NCBI GenBank assembly: GCA_036490475.1
Contig: DASXDT010000006.1
Span: 868,001-932,000, forward strand
Reading direction: 5' to 3'
Length of the DNA stretch: 64,000 nucleotides
DNA from: Candidatus Tumulicola sp.
GTDB taxonomy: Bacteria > Vulcanimicrobiota > Vulcanimicrobiia > Vulcanimicrobiales > Vulcanimicrobiaceae
The position numbers and the translations under genes were made by a program. Below, in pieces: positions 9,401-19,323 of this stretch. Each line of letters begins with the position of its first letter. Within the stretch, counting starts at the first letter, position 1. The notes under the pieces are model-generated. The model did not search any database. It was not told the DNA's origin and was given only the letters and a program-made list of their open reading frames with translations.

Positions 9401-11753
9401 CGCCGTTGAATTCGGGCAACGGCGAACCGGCAGAAAGCCGGCCCGACGCCGTAACCCGGCCGGCATCGAGCGGCAATCCAAGACCGCGCAAACCAGCCGC
9501 TTTGATGTCGCGTACCGCAAGTGCCAAGCTGCCGGGGTCGCCGTGCGGCGAAAGCCCGAACGACCCGGACGCGACGACTTCACCGCCGTCGGCTTTTGCG
9601 AGCGCGGAATAAATTTGTAGCTGCGGACCTGCCACGGCGAGCGTGAGATCCGCCGAGTCGACCGGAATCCCGCGGAAGCTCGCGTCGTGCAAGCGCATGT
9701 TGCGCCCTTGTACGACGATCTTATTGCCCTCAACGGCGATCGACGCGCCGCCCGAGATGCCACCCCGCGCTCGCAGATCGGGCCCGATAAATTGCCGCAA
9801 CCCTTCGAACGTTCCGCGATAGTCGCCGCCTGCAACGAACGCCTTGGACGACATCTGCCCGCTCCCCGAAAACGTTCCCCACGGTCCGGCGGCGCGGATA
9901 CCGGTAATGCGCGCCGCGGCTGGCGAGCCATCGAAGGAAGCTCGTGCGAATGCAAACGGGACGGTCGCGATCGTCAGCGCGCCGGTCGCAATCGTTCCGG
10001 CGAGAGCGGCATCGGGTCCGGTGTTTCCACCCACAATCGCGGCCGCGCGCAGACTGCCGGACATCGGCGGAACGACCGGCAGCGTCAGCCCGGGAAACTG
10101 GGTTTGCAAGGCGTGTATCGATAGGCCGTCGGCCAGCGCCCAATAGGCGCTCGACGCGTGCGGACGGTCGAGCTGGTAGCCGCCGGTGAGGGAGCCCGAG
10201 CCGGAGTGCAGCCAGAACGGCGAAACCTCGGCCGTACCGGTCGGCCCGAGTTCGAAGATCGCGGCCATCGGACCGATGCCGCGGGCCGAAGAAGCCGCTC
10301 CATGTACCGCAAAGTTCAAATCGATTCCGTGGGCAACCGCGTCGAGCCGCACCGCCTCGTCGCCCATCAGCCGGTTCAAGAATGGTAAGCCGGACGCCGG
10401 CCCTGCAACGTGTAGCGCCAGCTCCGACGTCAGCCTCTTTCCGATCCCAAGGACACCCCTCAGCCACAGATGCGTCGTTCCGTAGGCCGCGGTCAGCGGG
10501 GCGAACCCAACCACGTTATGGTGATAGACCACGCCTGCGCGCAGGCCGTCGAACGGCACGTTGCGGTACACCAGATGCGGCGATGAGGCACGCGCAACGA
10601 TGATAGGATCGCCGATCGGACCGGCGACCAGCACGCCCAATTGCAGCGCGCCGCGCATCGGTTCGCGACGCGTAAATGTGAACGCATTGCGCAACTGCGC
10701 GAGGTCGCCGTCGCCATGGATGCCGAGGCGCAGTTGCGGGCTGCCGGTCAGGCCTCCCGCGAAATCGTAGATTCCGCCGGTCACGTGCAAGCGCACGCCG
10801 GCCAGACTCGCGTCGATGCGGCGAAGAAAGAACGTGTCGTCGACCAGCTGCACGCGGCCGCGCACATTGTCGAGCGGCGCCGCCAACATCGCCAGAGCCA
10901 AGCTTCCGCCGTCGATATCCAACTGCAGGTTGGCGTGATAGTCGGGCGTGACGTTTGGCTGCACGTCGAGTGCGTACAAACGCGCATCGAAGTTGCGTGC
11001 GCGGCCTTTGAGCACGCGAATGACCGGCGAGTCGGCGAAGTAATTGGCCAACGCCCGCAGGGGAAACCGCGGCGCCCGGGCTCGATGCGTCGCATACCCA
11101 CGCAGCGCGTCCATCGTACCGTCGATTGTAAACGGATCGTCGCGACGGGTTCCGGCAAAGGCGCCGCGCGCGCGATAGCGCGACACGGCTCCCGTATCGA
11201 TCGACGCGTCAACTCGAAATCCGTGGATGACGACGCGCTTGGCGCTTGGATCGTAGGCAGCCGGTTCGAGCAGTTCCACCGCCGTATCGCGCAGCCGTAG
11301 TGTAAACCGCAAGGGAACGTTGTCGACCTCGACCGGCAATTGCGCTTGCGGAAGTTGCCAGGGGGCGGGCGGCCCGAGAAAGTTGTACGTGCCGTCCGCG
11401 GCGCGCTCGATGGTGAGCTTGGCCCCGTACACGTCGATCGCGGCAACTCCAAAACGCCTGGTGCTGCCGGGCAACAGATCGCGCAGCGAATAGCGCAGGT
11501 CGACGCGCGCCGCGTCGAGCAGTGGAATACCCGCGCGCGACACGTGGACGTCCTGCAATTCCAAAGCGTCGAACCCAACGCGCTGGCGTGCGATCGAAAC
11601 GGAATAACCGGCCGCGCCGGCAGCCGCGCCGATGACGAACCGAACGAAATCGTGCCTGCGCGCTACGGCAAACCCGGCTACGAGCACGGCGGCCACCAGG
11701 CCGATCGCCAATACCTTGCGCACCTCGGAGTAGGTTATACCGCCTTTCGGCAA
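6462..11753 (-). CDS. tamB: TamB/DUF490-type translocation and assembly module protein
   Basis: 1763 residues with one N-terminal membrane anchor (about residues 12-28) and then a very long stretch of amphipathic beta repeats. The C-terminal few hundred residues have the DUF490/TamB character: a GLKIDFTTNPSGYTRDQI-type motif, then glycine-rich strands ending in an aromatic residue. TamB-family proteins span the periplasm and take part in outer-membrane biogenesis or phospholipid transport with an Omp85 partner; here BamA is encoded directly downstream. A TTG at 11753 or a GTG at 11723 may be the start. A TATAAC at 11734-11739 precedes the GTG, so a leaderless transcript from there is possible. 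Family membership is secure; the exact cargo is not known. Confidence 0.9.
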   Translation of the reverse strand: MPKGGITYSEVRKVLAIGLVAAVLVAGFAVARRHDFVRFVIGAAAGAAGYSVSIARQRVGFDALELQDVHVSRAGIPLLDAARVDLRYSLRDLLPGSTRRFGVAAIDVYGAKLTIERAADGTYNFLGPPAPWQLPQAQLPVEVDNVPLRFTLRLRDTAVELLEPAAYDPSAKRVVIHGFRVDASIDTGAVSRYRARGAFAGTRRDDPFTIDGTMDALRGYATHRARAPRFPLRALANYFADSPVIRVLKGRARNFDARLYALDVQPNVTPDYHANLQLDIDGGSLALAMLAAPLDNVRGRVQLVDDTFFLRRIDASLAGVRLHVTGGIYDFAGGLTGSPQLRLGIHGDGDLAQLRNAFTFTRREPMRGALQLGVLVAGPIGDPIIVARASSPHLVYRNVPFDGLRAGVVYHHNVVGFAPLTAAYGTTHLWLRGVLGIGKRLTSELALHVAGPASGLPFLNRLMGDEAVRLDAVAHGIDLNFAVHGAASSARGIGPMAAIFELGPTGTAEVSPFWLHSGSGSLTGGYQLDRPHASSAYWALADGLSIHALQTQFPGLTLPVVPPMSGSLRAAAIVGGNTGPDAALAGTIATGALTIATVPFAFARASFDGSPAAARITGIRAAGPWGTFSGSGQMSSKAFVAGGDYRGTFEGLRQFIGPDLRARGGISGGASIAVEGNKIVVQGRNMRLHDASFRGIPVDSADLTLAVAGPQLQIYSALAKADGGEVVASGSFGLSPHGDPGSLALAVRDIKAAGLRGLGLPLDAGRVTASGRLSAGSPLPEFNGGVSIAGGRLQRYAISGDGDVALSGETAHLRRVIGSLGTTYAKVDGDIGSLAAGGPSFALDADVPAADVASTLHALGYPNYMTQGTFNARLHIGGSGATPNVGGTVNAPAGNVNGLPFVDATAQLFANASGVRANGGSVRIGSTSARFDASTGRERTRVTVEAPSADLADFNNFFDAGDMFAGRGSVALSAALDRARMRSRGNVAIEGLAWRDLPIGGAVANWSSAHDAVTGALSIGGKEGRLSANGSFVLRPASDLQTTIVNSRYNLSASVTNADLSLWSAAFGFAQLPIRGRADATMRIDGRYPDAAMRAQATVRDGGVGPLALDTATAAVHARSGRLTIDNAEIATRGLQATVGGSIGLRPGDPVDVSLHAATSQLPVLVAQVTGASIPISGSFESTLHVGGTFRSPSFVAGIDATDVDAYGIAISSFFGEVRLHGRSLVLSNAGATISGGELTLAGSLPLELAPLRIGPQDQPISFDIDAVGLNPAAIDGLLGNGTRLSGSIDGHLGLTGTIARPIVIGHATLQNGSYVSNVERTPITNAVGRLTFDRTSASIDRAGARLGSGTVDASGRVAFPHGFQARSGFSFVVKAIATGAQLDLPEYGTGTLNADLALTKTPSSSALLSGKATLSDASLPFAAFLHAAQGGDADTTTSASAFHLPPLAFDVDAAAGRNVRVRGSGYGAGLDIGVAGSVRLAGTTSSPQLIGSIGSTGGTLTYFDRAFRVHEGNVSFAQGAGLVPDIHAVATTSVVNPDPDRARNPYGQAEITIAVDGPIDGLKIDFTTNPSGYTRDQIISMIAPFGGFLNGIAFNSQSPYQVESPGGITPLGAVSPLPAGAYQTRNGVITVGQEAFNILNAQFAAGLLAPLEGALGQGLGLSSVDLNLGYYGNVGITATRLLGKTVSAVYATTFGIPQIQSFGIKMQPSPFTSATLNFFYQTSPTKLFQEPVTIVGPSNGLLLSQPLLGNSGFNVSVQRYLW

Positions 11754-11811
11754 AGGCGCCCCTGCAGCGCGTGCTTACAGATGCATGAGGAACGCGGCGG
11801 CGCCAGGGTGG

Positions 11812-14553
<2,742 letters not shown>

Positions 14554-14560
<7 letters not shown>

Positions 14561-15663
14561 GCCACCGCCGTGACGTTCGCGCGTTCGACGGTATAGACGT
14601 GCGCACCCGACCGCAACGCGGGCGGCAACTGCACCGCCGTCAAGAACACTTGCTCGTACTCGCCCAGGCCGGCCACGAAGGCCGAGGCCCGCTCGTCATC
14701 CAGCTCCGACAGCACGTCGTCGAGCAAGAGCAGCGGCGCTTCCCCACCGCGATCGCGTAGCGTTGCATATTCGGCAAGTTTCAGCGCGAGCACCGCCGTG
14801 CGCTGCTGACCTTGCGATCCGTAGGTCGATAGCGATCGTCCGTCGAGGGTCAGTATTACATCGTCGCGATGCGGTCCGGTAACGGACGCTTTTCGCGCCC
14901 GCTCGACGTCGGCCGTTTCGCGAAGGCGGCGCTCGAAGGCGCGCGCGACATCTTCAGCGTCGAGCGCGTCGCACGCAATGTCGCCGGCGTACTCCACGTG
15001 CAGTACTTCGGCGCCCGCGGTGAAGCGCCGGTGCGACTCGGCGGCCGAAGTGTCGAGTTCTTGCACGAACCGGGCGCGCGCCGGAATAAGTTCGGCGGCC
15101 GATTCGATCAGCGTGCGGTTGTAGACATCGAGCAACTCGGGGTCGACCGGCGCGAGCGCGCGTAGGAGCGCATTCTTTTGCGCCAGCGTTTGCATGTAGC
15201 GGGCCAGCGCGCGATAGTAACGGGGCTCGGATTGCGCGAGAGCGCCGTTGAGCAGCGCCCGCCGCAGGGCCGGCGCACCGCCAATAAGCTGCAAATCGGC
15301 AGGCACGAACGTGACGACTCGTAGGTGCCCTAAAAAGCGGGCGTACCGGACATCGCTTCCGTTCACCGCAAACGCTTTGCGCGTGCCGCGCGCGCCGCGC
15401 ACGACCGAACAGCCGAGATTCACGCTGCCGGCGCGAAGCATCGCCTCTCCCGTTACGGCGGCGCGCTCGCAACCGTAGCGGATCACCGATCCGTCGCGCA
15501 GCGCTCGGAACGACTTGCCGGTGCCGAGCATCGCGACGGCCTCGAGCAAGTTGCTCTTACCCTGCGCGTTACTCCCAACGAAGGCCGTCAAGCCCGGTCC
15601 GGGAGCGATTTCAAGGCGTTCGTAGTTGCGGAAGTCCAGCAGCTCGAGTCGCGTCAGTTGCAT
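14554..15663 (-). CDS. recF: DNA replication and repair protein RecF
   Basis: RecF binds at single/double-strand DNA junctions and helps load RecA at gaps. 369 residues, standard length. The N-terminus (RLELLDFRNYERLEI) leads into the Walker A sequence GSNAQGKSNLLEAV, followed by GTGKSFR. The signature region (STYGSQGQQRTAVLALKLAE) and Walker B/D-loop (LLLLDDVLSELDDERA) are near the C-terminus. It lies 52 bases downstream of dnaN and overlaps the DciA-like gene by 7 bases, consistent with a dnaN-recF-dciA-gyrB transcript. Confidence 0.97.
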
Positions 15664-15715
15664 ACGCGAACGGCGGCACGCGCCGCCGTTTTTGTCGTGC
15701 GCGAGGAACCGGACG

Positions 15716-16834
15716 TCACTGCCGCAGCGGCATGAGCACGTACAGTTGCGTGCCCGAATCCATCGGCTCGAGGGGACGAATAGCCGCCGGCGAGAGCGGT
15801 CCGAGAAACTCCAAAACGGCCCGCTCGCTTTTGATATGATTGAGGATCTCGACCAGGTACCGCGCGTTGAAGGCGATCGTCAAATCGTCCCCCGTTTGTT
15901 CGACCTCGAGCTCCTCGTAGGCGGTGCCCGAGATGTCGGAGTTAGCCGTCACGACCAGGGTCTGATTCGAGATGGCCAGCTTTACCATGCTTGCGCGATC
16001 GCCGGCCACCAGCTCGGCGCGGCGTAGACTTCCGATCAGCCGCGACGTGCTGACCGTTACGCTGCGATCGAATTTTGCGGGGATGACTTGCTGGTAGTTG
16101 GGGTACTGGCCGTCGACCAGCCGTACCGTTATCGACACGTTTCCGGCCGTCATTTGCAACTGATTGCTCTGCGCGCCAAGTGCGTTGACCGCGATCGTTT
16201 CGCCTCCGCCCAGGTTACGGGCGGCCTCGGCCAGAGCGCGCGATGGCACGATGTATTTCTCAGAACCCCCGATGGCTTCGTCGAGCGTCGTTGCGAACTT
16301 GGCGAGGCGGTACCCATCGGTCGCAACCAGCGTCATCGCGTCGCCTTCGATCTCGATCAACGTCCCCATCAGGACGGCGCCACGCGCCTCCTCGTTGGAC
16401 GCGGCGAAAATCGTCGCATCGATCGCGTCTCGAAACTTTTTTGCACCCATGGTGAAGTGCGAGCCTCGGGTTGCCGCCGGGAGCGGCGGATATTCTTCGG
16501 CGGGCAGCGCGTGAAAGTCGTAGTTACTGCGTTCGTGCTTGACGCTGGCACGCGTCGGCGTGCCGCTGAGTTCGAGCGTTCCGGCCGGTAAGTTTCCGAG
16601 ATAGCTCGCGAACAGCTTGGCCGGAATCGTCACCGAGCCGCTCTCGCCGACATCCGCGGCAAAACCGTGTTCGAGCGTCAGCTCGAGATCGGTCGCGCGA
16701 ACGGCGATCTTCCCGTCTTCTGCTTGCAGCAAAACGTTGGACAGGATCGGAACGGTCGTATGCGCGTTGACGATCTTACTGGCCGCTCCGACGGCTGCCG
16801 AGATGTCTTTAGTGTTACAGCTGAACTTCATCAT
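15716..16834 (-). CDS. dnaN: DNA polymerase III beta subunit (sliding clamp)
   Basis: The ring-shaped processivity clamp. 372 residues with three clamp domains of similar length. Recognisable segments are LSGTPTRASVKHERSNY, GVLMGTLIEIEG-like strand pairs, DGYRLA in the middle domain, and the C-terminal FNARYLVEIL with PLR at the end, which lines the partner-binding pocket. The ATG at 16834 sits about 45 bases downstream of a TATAAT box. Separated from dnaA by 329 bases containing a terminator, so it is probably transcribed from its own promoter. Confidence 0.97.
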   Translation of the reverse strand: MMKFSCNTKDISAAVGAASKIVNAHTTVPILSNVLLQAEDGKIAVRATDLELTLEHGFAADVGESGSVTIPAKLFASYLGNLPAGTLELSGTPTRASVKHERSNYDFHALPAEEYPPLPAATRGSHFTMGAKKFRDAIDATIFAASNEEARGAVLMGTLIEIEGDAMTLVATDGYRLAKFATTLDEAIGGSEKYIVPSRALAEAARNLGGGETIAVNALGAQSNQLQMTAGNVSITVRLVDGQYPNYQQVIPAKFDRSVTVSTSRLIGSLRRAELVAGDRASMVKLAISNQTLVVTANSDISGTAYEELEVEQTGDDLTIAFNARYLVEILNHIKSERAVLEFLGPLSPAAIRPLEPMDSGTQLYVLMPLRQ

Positions 16835-16878
16835 CCACCGCCGCGAGCGAAGCCTCGCGTCCGTAATTAAATTTGATA

Positions 16879-16910
16879 ATTATAGTCGTACCAGCAGTAG
16901 GGCGGTGCAA
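16879..16910 (-). promoter_or_regulatory. candidate dnaN promoter
   Basis: On the minus strand a perfect TATAAT lies at 16884-16879. A TTGCAC at 16910-16905 is upstream, with a 20-base spacer, longer than ideal. The surrounding 30 bases are strikingly AT-rich for this genome. Expected start of transcription is about 16872, giving a leader of about 38 bases to dnaN. Confidence 0.45.
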
Positions 16911-17100
16911 TCTGCGAAGAACGCGCCAAACATCCGGCAGCTACACGCTTTTGGCCTTGGGATAAGTTGTGAGCGTTTGAACCCGCAGTATCCACGTTTC
17001 CACCTCGATAACCGACCGCTGGGAGTTATACCTGCGGTCGCCGGGACCTTGTGGGCGATGTGCGGACAACGTTGGGGATACGGGCGCTCTCGCGAGACGG

Positions 17101-17136
17101 ACAAAGAAAAGACCGGCGAGCTGGCTGCGCCGGTCT
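17101..17136 (-). terminator. intrinsic terminator of dnaA
   Basis: A perfect 9-base-pair stem, AGACCGGCG / CGCCGGTCT (17110-17118 with 17128-17136), has a 9-base loop. Read on the minus strand it is followed directly by TTTTCTTTGT. It lies 28 bases beyond the dnaA stop. This is a textbook Rho-independent terminator layout and separates dnaA from dnaN transcription. Confidence 0.88.
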
Positions 17137-17163
17137 ATCGAAATGAGGGAAGCGAAGGCTGCG

Positions 17164-18537
17164 TTAACGCGATTGGCACATCGCCATGAGCTGGCGGATC
17201 TTGTTGCGATACGCTTCGTCGCGCTCCATCTGGTCTTTGATCTTGTCGCGCGCGTACATCACGGTGGTGTGATCTTTTTTCCCGAACTCGCGCGCGATGT
17301 GCGGCAGCGAATAGTTGGTGAGCATACACGCGATGAACATCGCGATCTGTCGCGGTGCGGCTAGCCGCTGATCCCGACGGCCGGTATCCATTTCCTTGAC
17401 CGTGAGGCCGTGGGCGCCGGCCACGGTTTCTTTAATTTTCGCGATCGTGACTCGTTGCGGCGGCGCGTTGACGATCACGCTCTTGAGCACTTCTGCGGCC
17501 AGTTCGCTGGTGATCGGCGATTTGGTGAGCGAAGCGTACGCGACCACGCGAATCAGGGCACCTTCGAGTTCGCGAATGTTCGACGGAATCACTTTGGCGA
17601 TGAACGACGTGACTTCATCGGGAACCGGAATCTTTTCGCTCTCGGCTTTTTTGCGAAGGATGGCTTCGCGCGTTTCCAGGTCGGGTGCTTGAATGTCGGT
17701 CAGTAGTCCCCACTCAAACCGCGAGCGCAGGCGCGACTCGAGCGTTTGAATCTCGCGCGGCGGGCGATCCGAGGAAATGATCAGTTGCCGGCCGGATTCG
17801 TGCAGGGCGTTAAAGGTGTGAAAAAACTCTTCTTGCGTCGTTTCTTTGCCGGCCAAGAATTGAATGTCGTCGATCAGCAGCACGTCGACTTGGCGGTACC
17901 GGTTGCGGAACTCGGGCGTACGGTTATTTTGCAGTGCGATGATGAACTCGTTCGTGAACTTTTCGCACGTGAGGTATACGACGTTCGCGTTCGGATTATC
18001 GAGCCTCACGCGGTGGCCGATGGCGTGCATCAAATGGGTCTTGCCCAAGCCGACCCCGCCATACAAAAAAAGCGGGTTGTAGGCGCGAGCCGGGGCGCTG
18101 GCGACGGCTTGTGAAGCCGCGTGTGCGAACCGGTTGGACTGCCCCACGATGAATTCTTCGAATGTGTACCGGACGTTGAGATTGGCGATGCGTAAATCTT
18201 CGAGCGGGCGAGCGGGCGTGGAGGGCGAGGAAGGCAACGCGGTCGACGGCGCGGCGGGCGGTTCCGAAGAATCGGCGACCGATAGACGCAGCTCTAATTC
18301 TGGTCCGAAGGCGACCTTGAGGACGTCGACGATTTGATGCTGGAGTTTGGTCCCGACCCACTCGCGCGCAAATTTGCTGTGCACGGCCAGGTGCAACTCG
18401 TGGTCCCGAAACGAGATAAACCGCATCGGCTTTATCCACATTTCGTAGACGGGTTTGGAAAAATTTCGTTCGAGGGTTTCTAAAGCGCCCTCCCACACCG
18501 CTGCGGACGCGTCGGATCGGCCGGTAACAAGCCCCAT
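17164..18537 (-). CDS. dnaA: chromosomal replication initiator protein DnaA
   Basis: DnaA binds 9-base boxes at oriC and unwinds it. From ATG 18537 the protein is 457 residues with the usual four parts: domain I (about 10-85), a Pro/Ser/Ala-rich linker (about 90-110), the AAA+ domain with Walker A GGVGLGKTH (about 160-168) and Walker B LLIDDIQFL, and the C-terminal box-binding domain with DHTTVMYARDKI (family usually DHSTVxHA). I chose 18537 because AAAGGA lies 7 bases upstream and because a longer in-frame start at 18648 would lie upstream of the promoter. The DnaA boxes overlapping that promoter suggest autoregulation. Confidence 0.97.
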   Translation of the reverse strand: MGLVTGRSDASAAVWEGALETLERNFSKPVYEMWIKPMRFISFRDHELHLAVHSKFAREWVGTKLQHQIVDVLKVAFGPELELRLSVADSSEPPAAPSTALPSSPSTPARPLEDLRIANLNVRYTFEEFIVGQSNRFAHAASQAVASAPARAYNPLFLYGGVGLGKTHLMHAIGHRVRLDNPNANVVYLTCEKFTNEFIIALQNNRTPEFRNRYRQVDVLLIDDIQFLAGKETTQEEFFHTFNALHESGRQLIISSDRPPREIQTLESRLRSRFEWGLLTDIQAPDLETREAILRKKAESEKIPVPDEVTSFIAKVIPSNIRELEGALIRVVAYASLTKSPITSELAAEVLKSVIVNAPPQRVTIAKIKETVAGAHGLTVKEMDTGRRDQRLAAPRQIAMFIACMLTNYSLPHIAREFGKKDHTTVMYARDKIKDQMERDEAYRNKIRQLMAMCQSR

Positions 18538-18627
18538 GATGTCGTCCTTTTCCCGCGTCGCAATCCGGGCGAGCAAACCTGGTGAGGGCGCAATCTCTTG
18601 GCTTAATGGAGTCGCCCTCCTGCGCGT

Positions 18628-18660
18628 TTTATACACCACCTTATCCACTTATGCACAAGG
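18628..18660 (-). promoter_or_regulatory. candidate dnaA promoter overlapped by DnaA boxes
   Basis: On the minus strand a TATAAA (18633-18628) is preceded by TTGTGC (18658-18653) with a 19-base spacer. Three DnaA-box-like sequences overlap this stretch, so DnaA bound there would block RNA polymerase, the usual autorepression arrangement. The predicted leader to ATG 18537 is about 85 bases. The -35 match is only moderate. Confidence 0.5.
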
Positions 18661-18703
18661 GGCTATGCGACGAAGTTTCGCGGCTTTTCAAAACTTATGC
18701 ACC
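18629..18703 (+). repeat. cluster of four DnaA-box-like 9-mers
   Basis: All on the plus strand: TTATACACC (18629-18637), TTATCCACT (18641-18649), TTATGCACA (18649-18657, a full match to TTATNCACA) and TTATGCACC (18695-18703). The second and third share one base, giving an 8-base step. The others miss only the last base. Clustering and a common orientation make chance unlikely in GC-rich DNA. Confidence 0.7.
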
Positions 18704-18926
18704 GCCCCTCAACGATCTCGCGGCGGTGGCGAAAACGCTTATATGCGCGGATGATTTCGAAATGCTTGCCGGAGGTTATGGCCGCGATGTTCACAGCTAT
18801 ATGAACAATGTGGAAAGATGGTGGCCCTTTCGCTTTCCCGGGCGAAGCGGGCGGGACGTGGCGAGCGGCGACTAGCGGGTCGCCCGAGCGGCCTTAATGT
18901 CCGGAGAGCGACTATGCCGGGGGCGC

Positions 18927-18956
18927 TTGCGCGGGACGCCATCGGTTTGATATAGT
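18927..18956 (+). promoter_or_regulatory. rpmA promoter, predicted leaderless start
   Basis: TTGCGC (18927-18932), an 18-base spacer and TATAGT (18951-18956) make a good sigma-70-type promoter. The rpmA ATG begins only ten bases after the end of the -10 box, where transcription itself should begin. No Shine-Dalgarno sequence fits in that space, so the mRNA is probably leaderless or nearly so. Confidence 0.6.
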
Positions 18957-18965
18957 CTTGCGGCT

Positions 18966-19244
18966 ATGTGGCATTTTGATCTTCAGCTTTTCGCCTCGAA
19001 AAAGGGCGCCGGCTCTACCCGCAACGGTCGCGATTCGAACGCCCAGCGTTTGGGCGTCAAGCGCTTCGGCGGCGAAGCCGTGATCGCCGGCAACATTTTG
19101 GTCCGCCAGCGCGGCACCCGTTTCTACCCCGGGAACAACGTGGGAATTGGACGCGATCACACGCTTTTCGCGCTGATCGACGGAACCGTCGAATTCTCCG
19201 AACGCCGTAATCACAAGCAAATCAACGTCCGCCCGCCGGCCTGA
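18966..19244 (+). CDS. rpmA: 50S ribosomal protein L27 with N-terminal extension
   Basis: bL27 sits at the peptidyl-transferase centre of the ribosome. 92 residues, with the core [20 protein letters not shown] and [19 protein letters not shown]. The protein opens with MWHFDLQLF before ASKKG. In Firmicutes a matching extension (ending LQFF before ASKKG) is removed by the cysteine protease Prp, because the mature N-terminus must reach into the active site. The usual neighbour rplU, and prp, are absent: rpmA is instead the first gene of its unit, divergent from dnaA. obg follows, as is common. Confidence 0.97.
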   Translation: MWHFDLQLFASKKGAGSTRNGRDSNAQRLGVKRFGGEAVIAGNILVRQRGTRFYPGNNVGIGRDHTLFALIDGTVEFSERRNHKQINVRPPA

Positions 19245-19266
19245 CGGCGGGTTCCAGAGCGAATCG

Positions 19267-19290
19267 AAGGGGCCGTAAGGCCCCTTTTGC
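19267..19290 (+). terminator. hairpin terminator or attenuator after rpmA
   Basis: AAGGGGCC / GGCCCCTT (19267-19274 with 19279-19286) is a perfect 8-base stem with a GTAA loop, a stable tetraloop class, followed by TTGCTTT. It lies 22 bases after rpmA and 33 bases before obg. It should terminate most transcripts and so set an rpmA-to-obg ratio. Confidence 0.7.
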
Positions 19291-19323
19291 TTTGGCCGCG
19301 AACGGAGCACGACTCTCAAAGCA

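Larger units (their letters stand above)
16835..17163. other. dnaN-dnaA intergenic region (329 bases)
   Basis: Contains the candidate dnaN promoter and an AT-rich patch (16864-16884) near dnaN, and the dnaA terminator near 17110-17136. Between them I see only weak DnaA-box-like sequences (for example TATCCACG around 16990) that miss the TTATNCACA consensus at two or more positions. I therefore do not call this the main origin. No small gene or structured RNA is evident. Confidence 0.5.
18538..18965. other. dnaA-rpmA intergenic region, candidate oriC
   Basis: 428 bases with no credible gene, between two divergent genes. Four close matches to the DnaA box TTATNCACA lie within 75 bases (18629-18703), next to dnaA, in the position where oriC is found in many bacteria. 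A fifth, weaker match (TGTGGAAAG, other strand) lies at 18809-18817. There is no long AT-rich tract typical of an unwinding element; 18750-18810 is only mildly AT-rich. The right end holds the rpmA promoter. Calling it the origin is inference from the boxes and gene context. Confidence 0.6.

Noticed and set aside
16900-17100. DnaA boxes in the dnaN-dnaA gap
   Set aside because: Only sequences with two or more mismatches to TTATNCACA were found, unlike the tight cluster upstream of dnaA.
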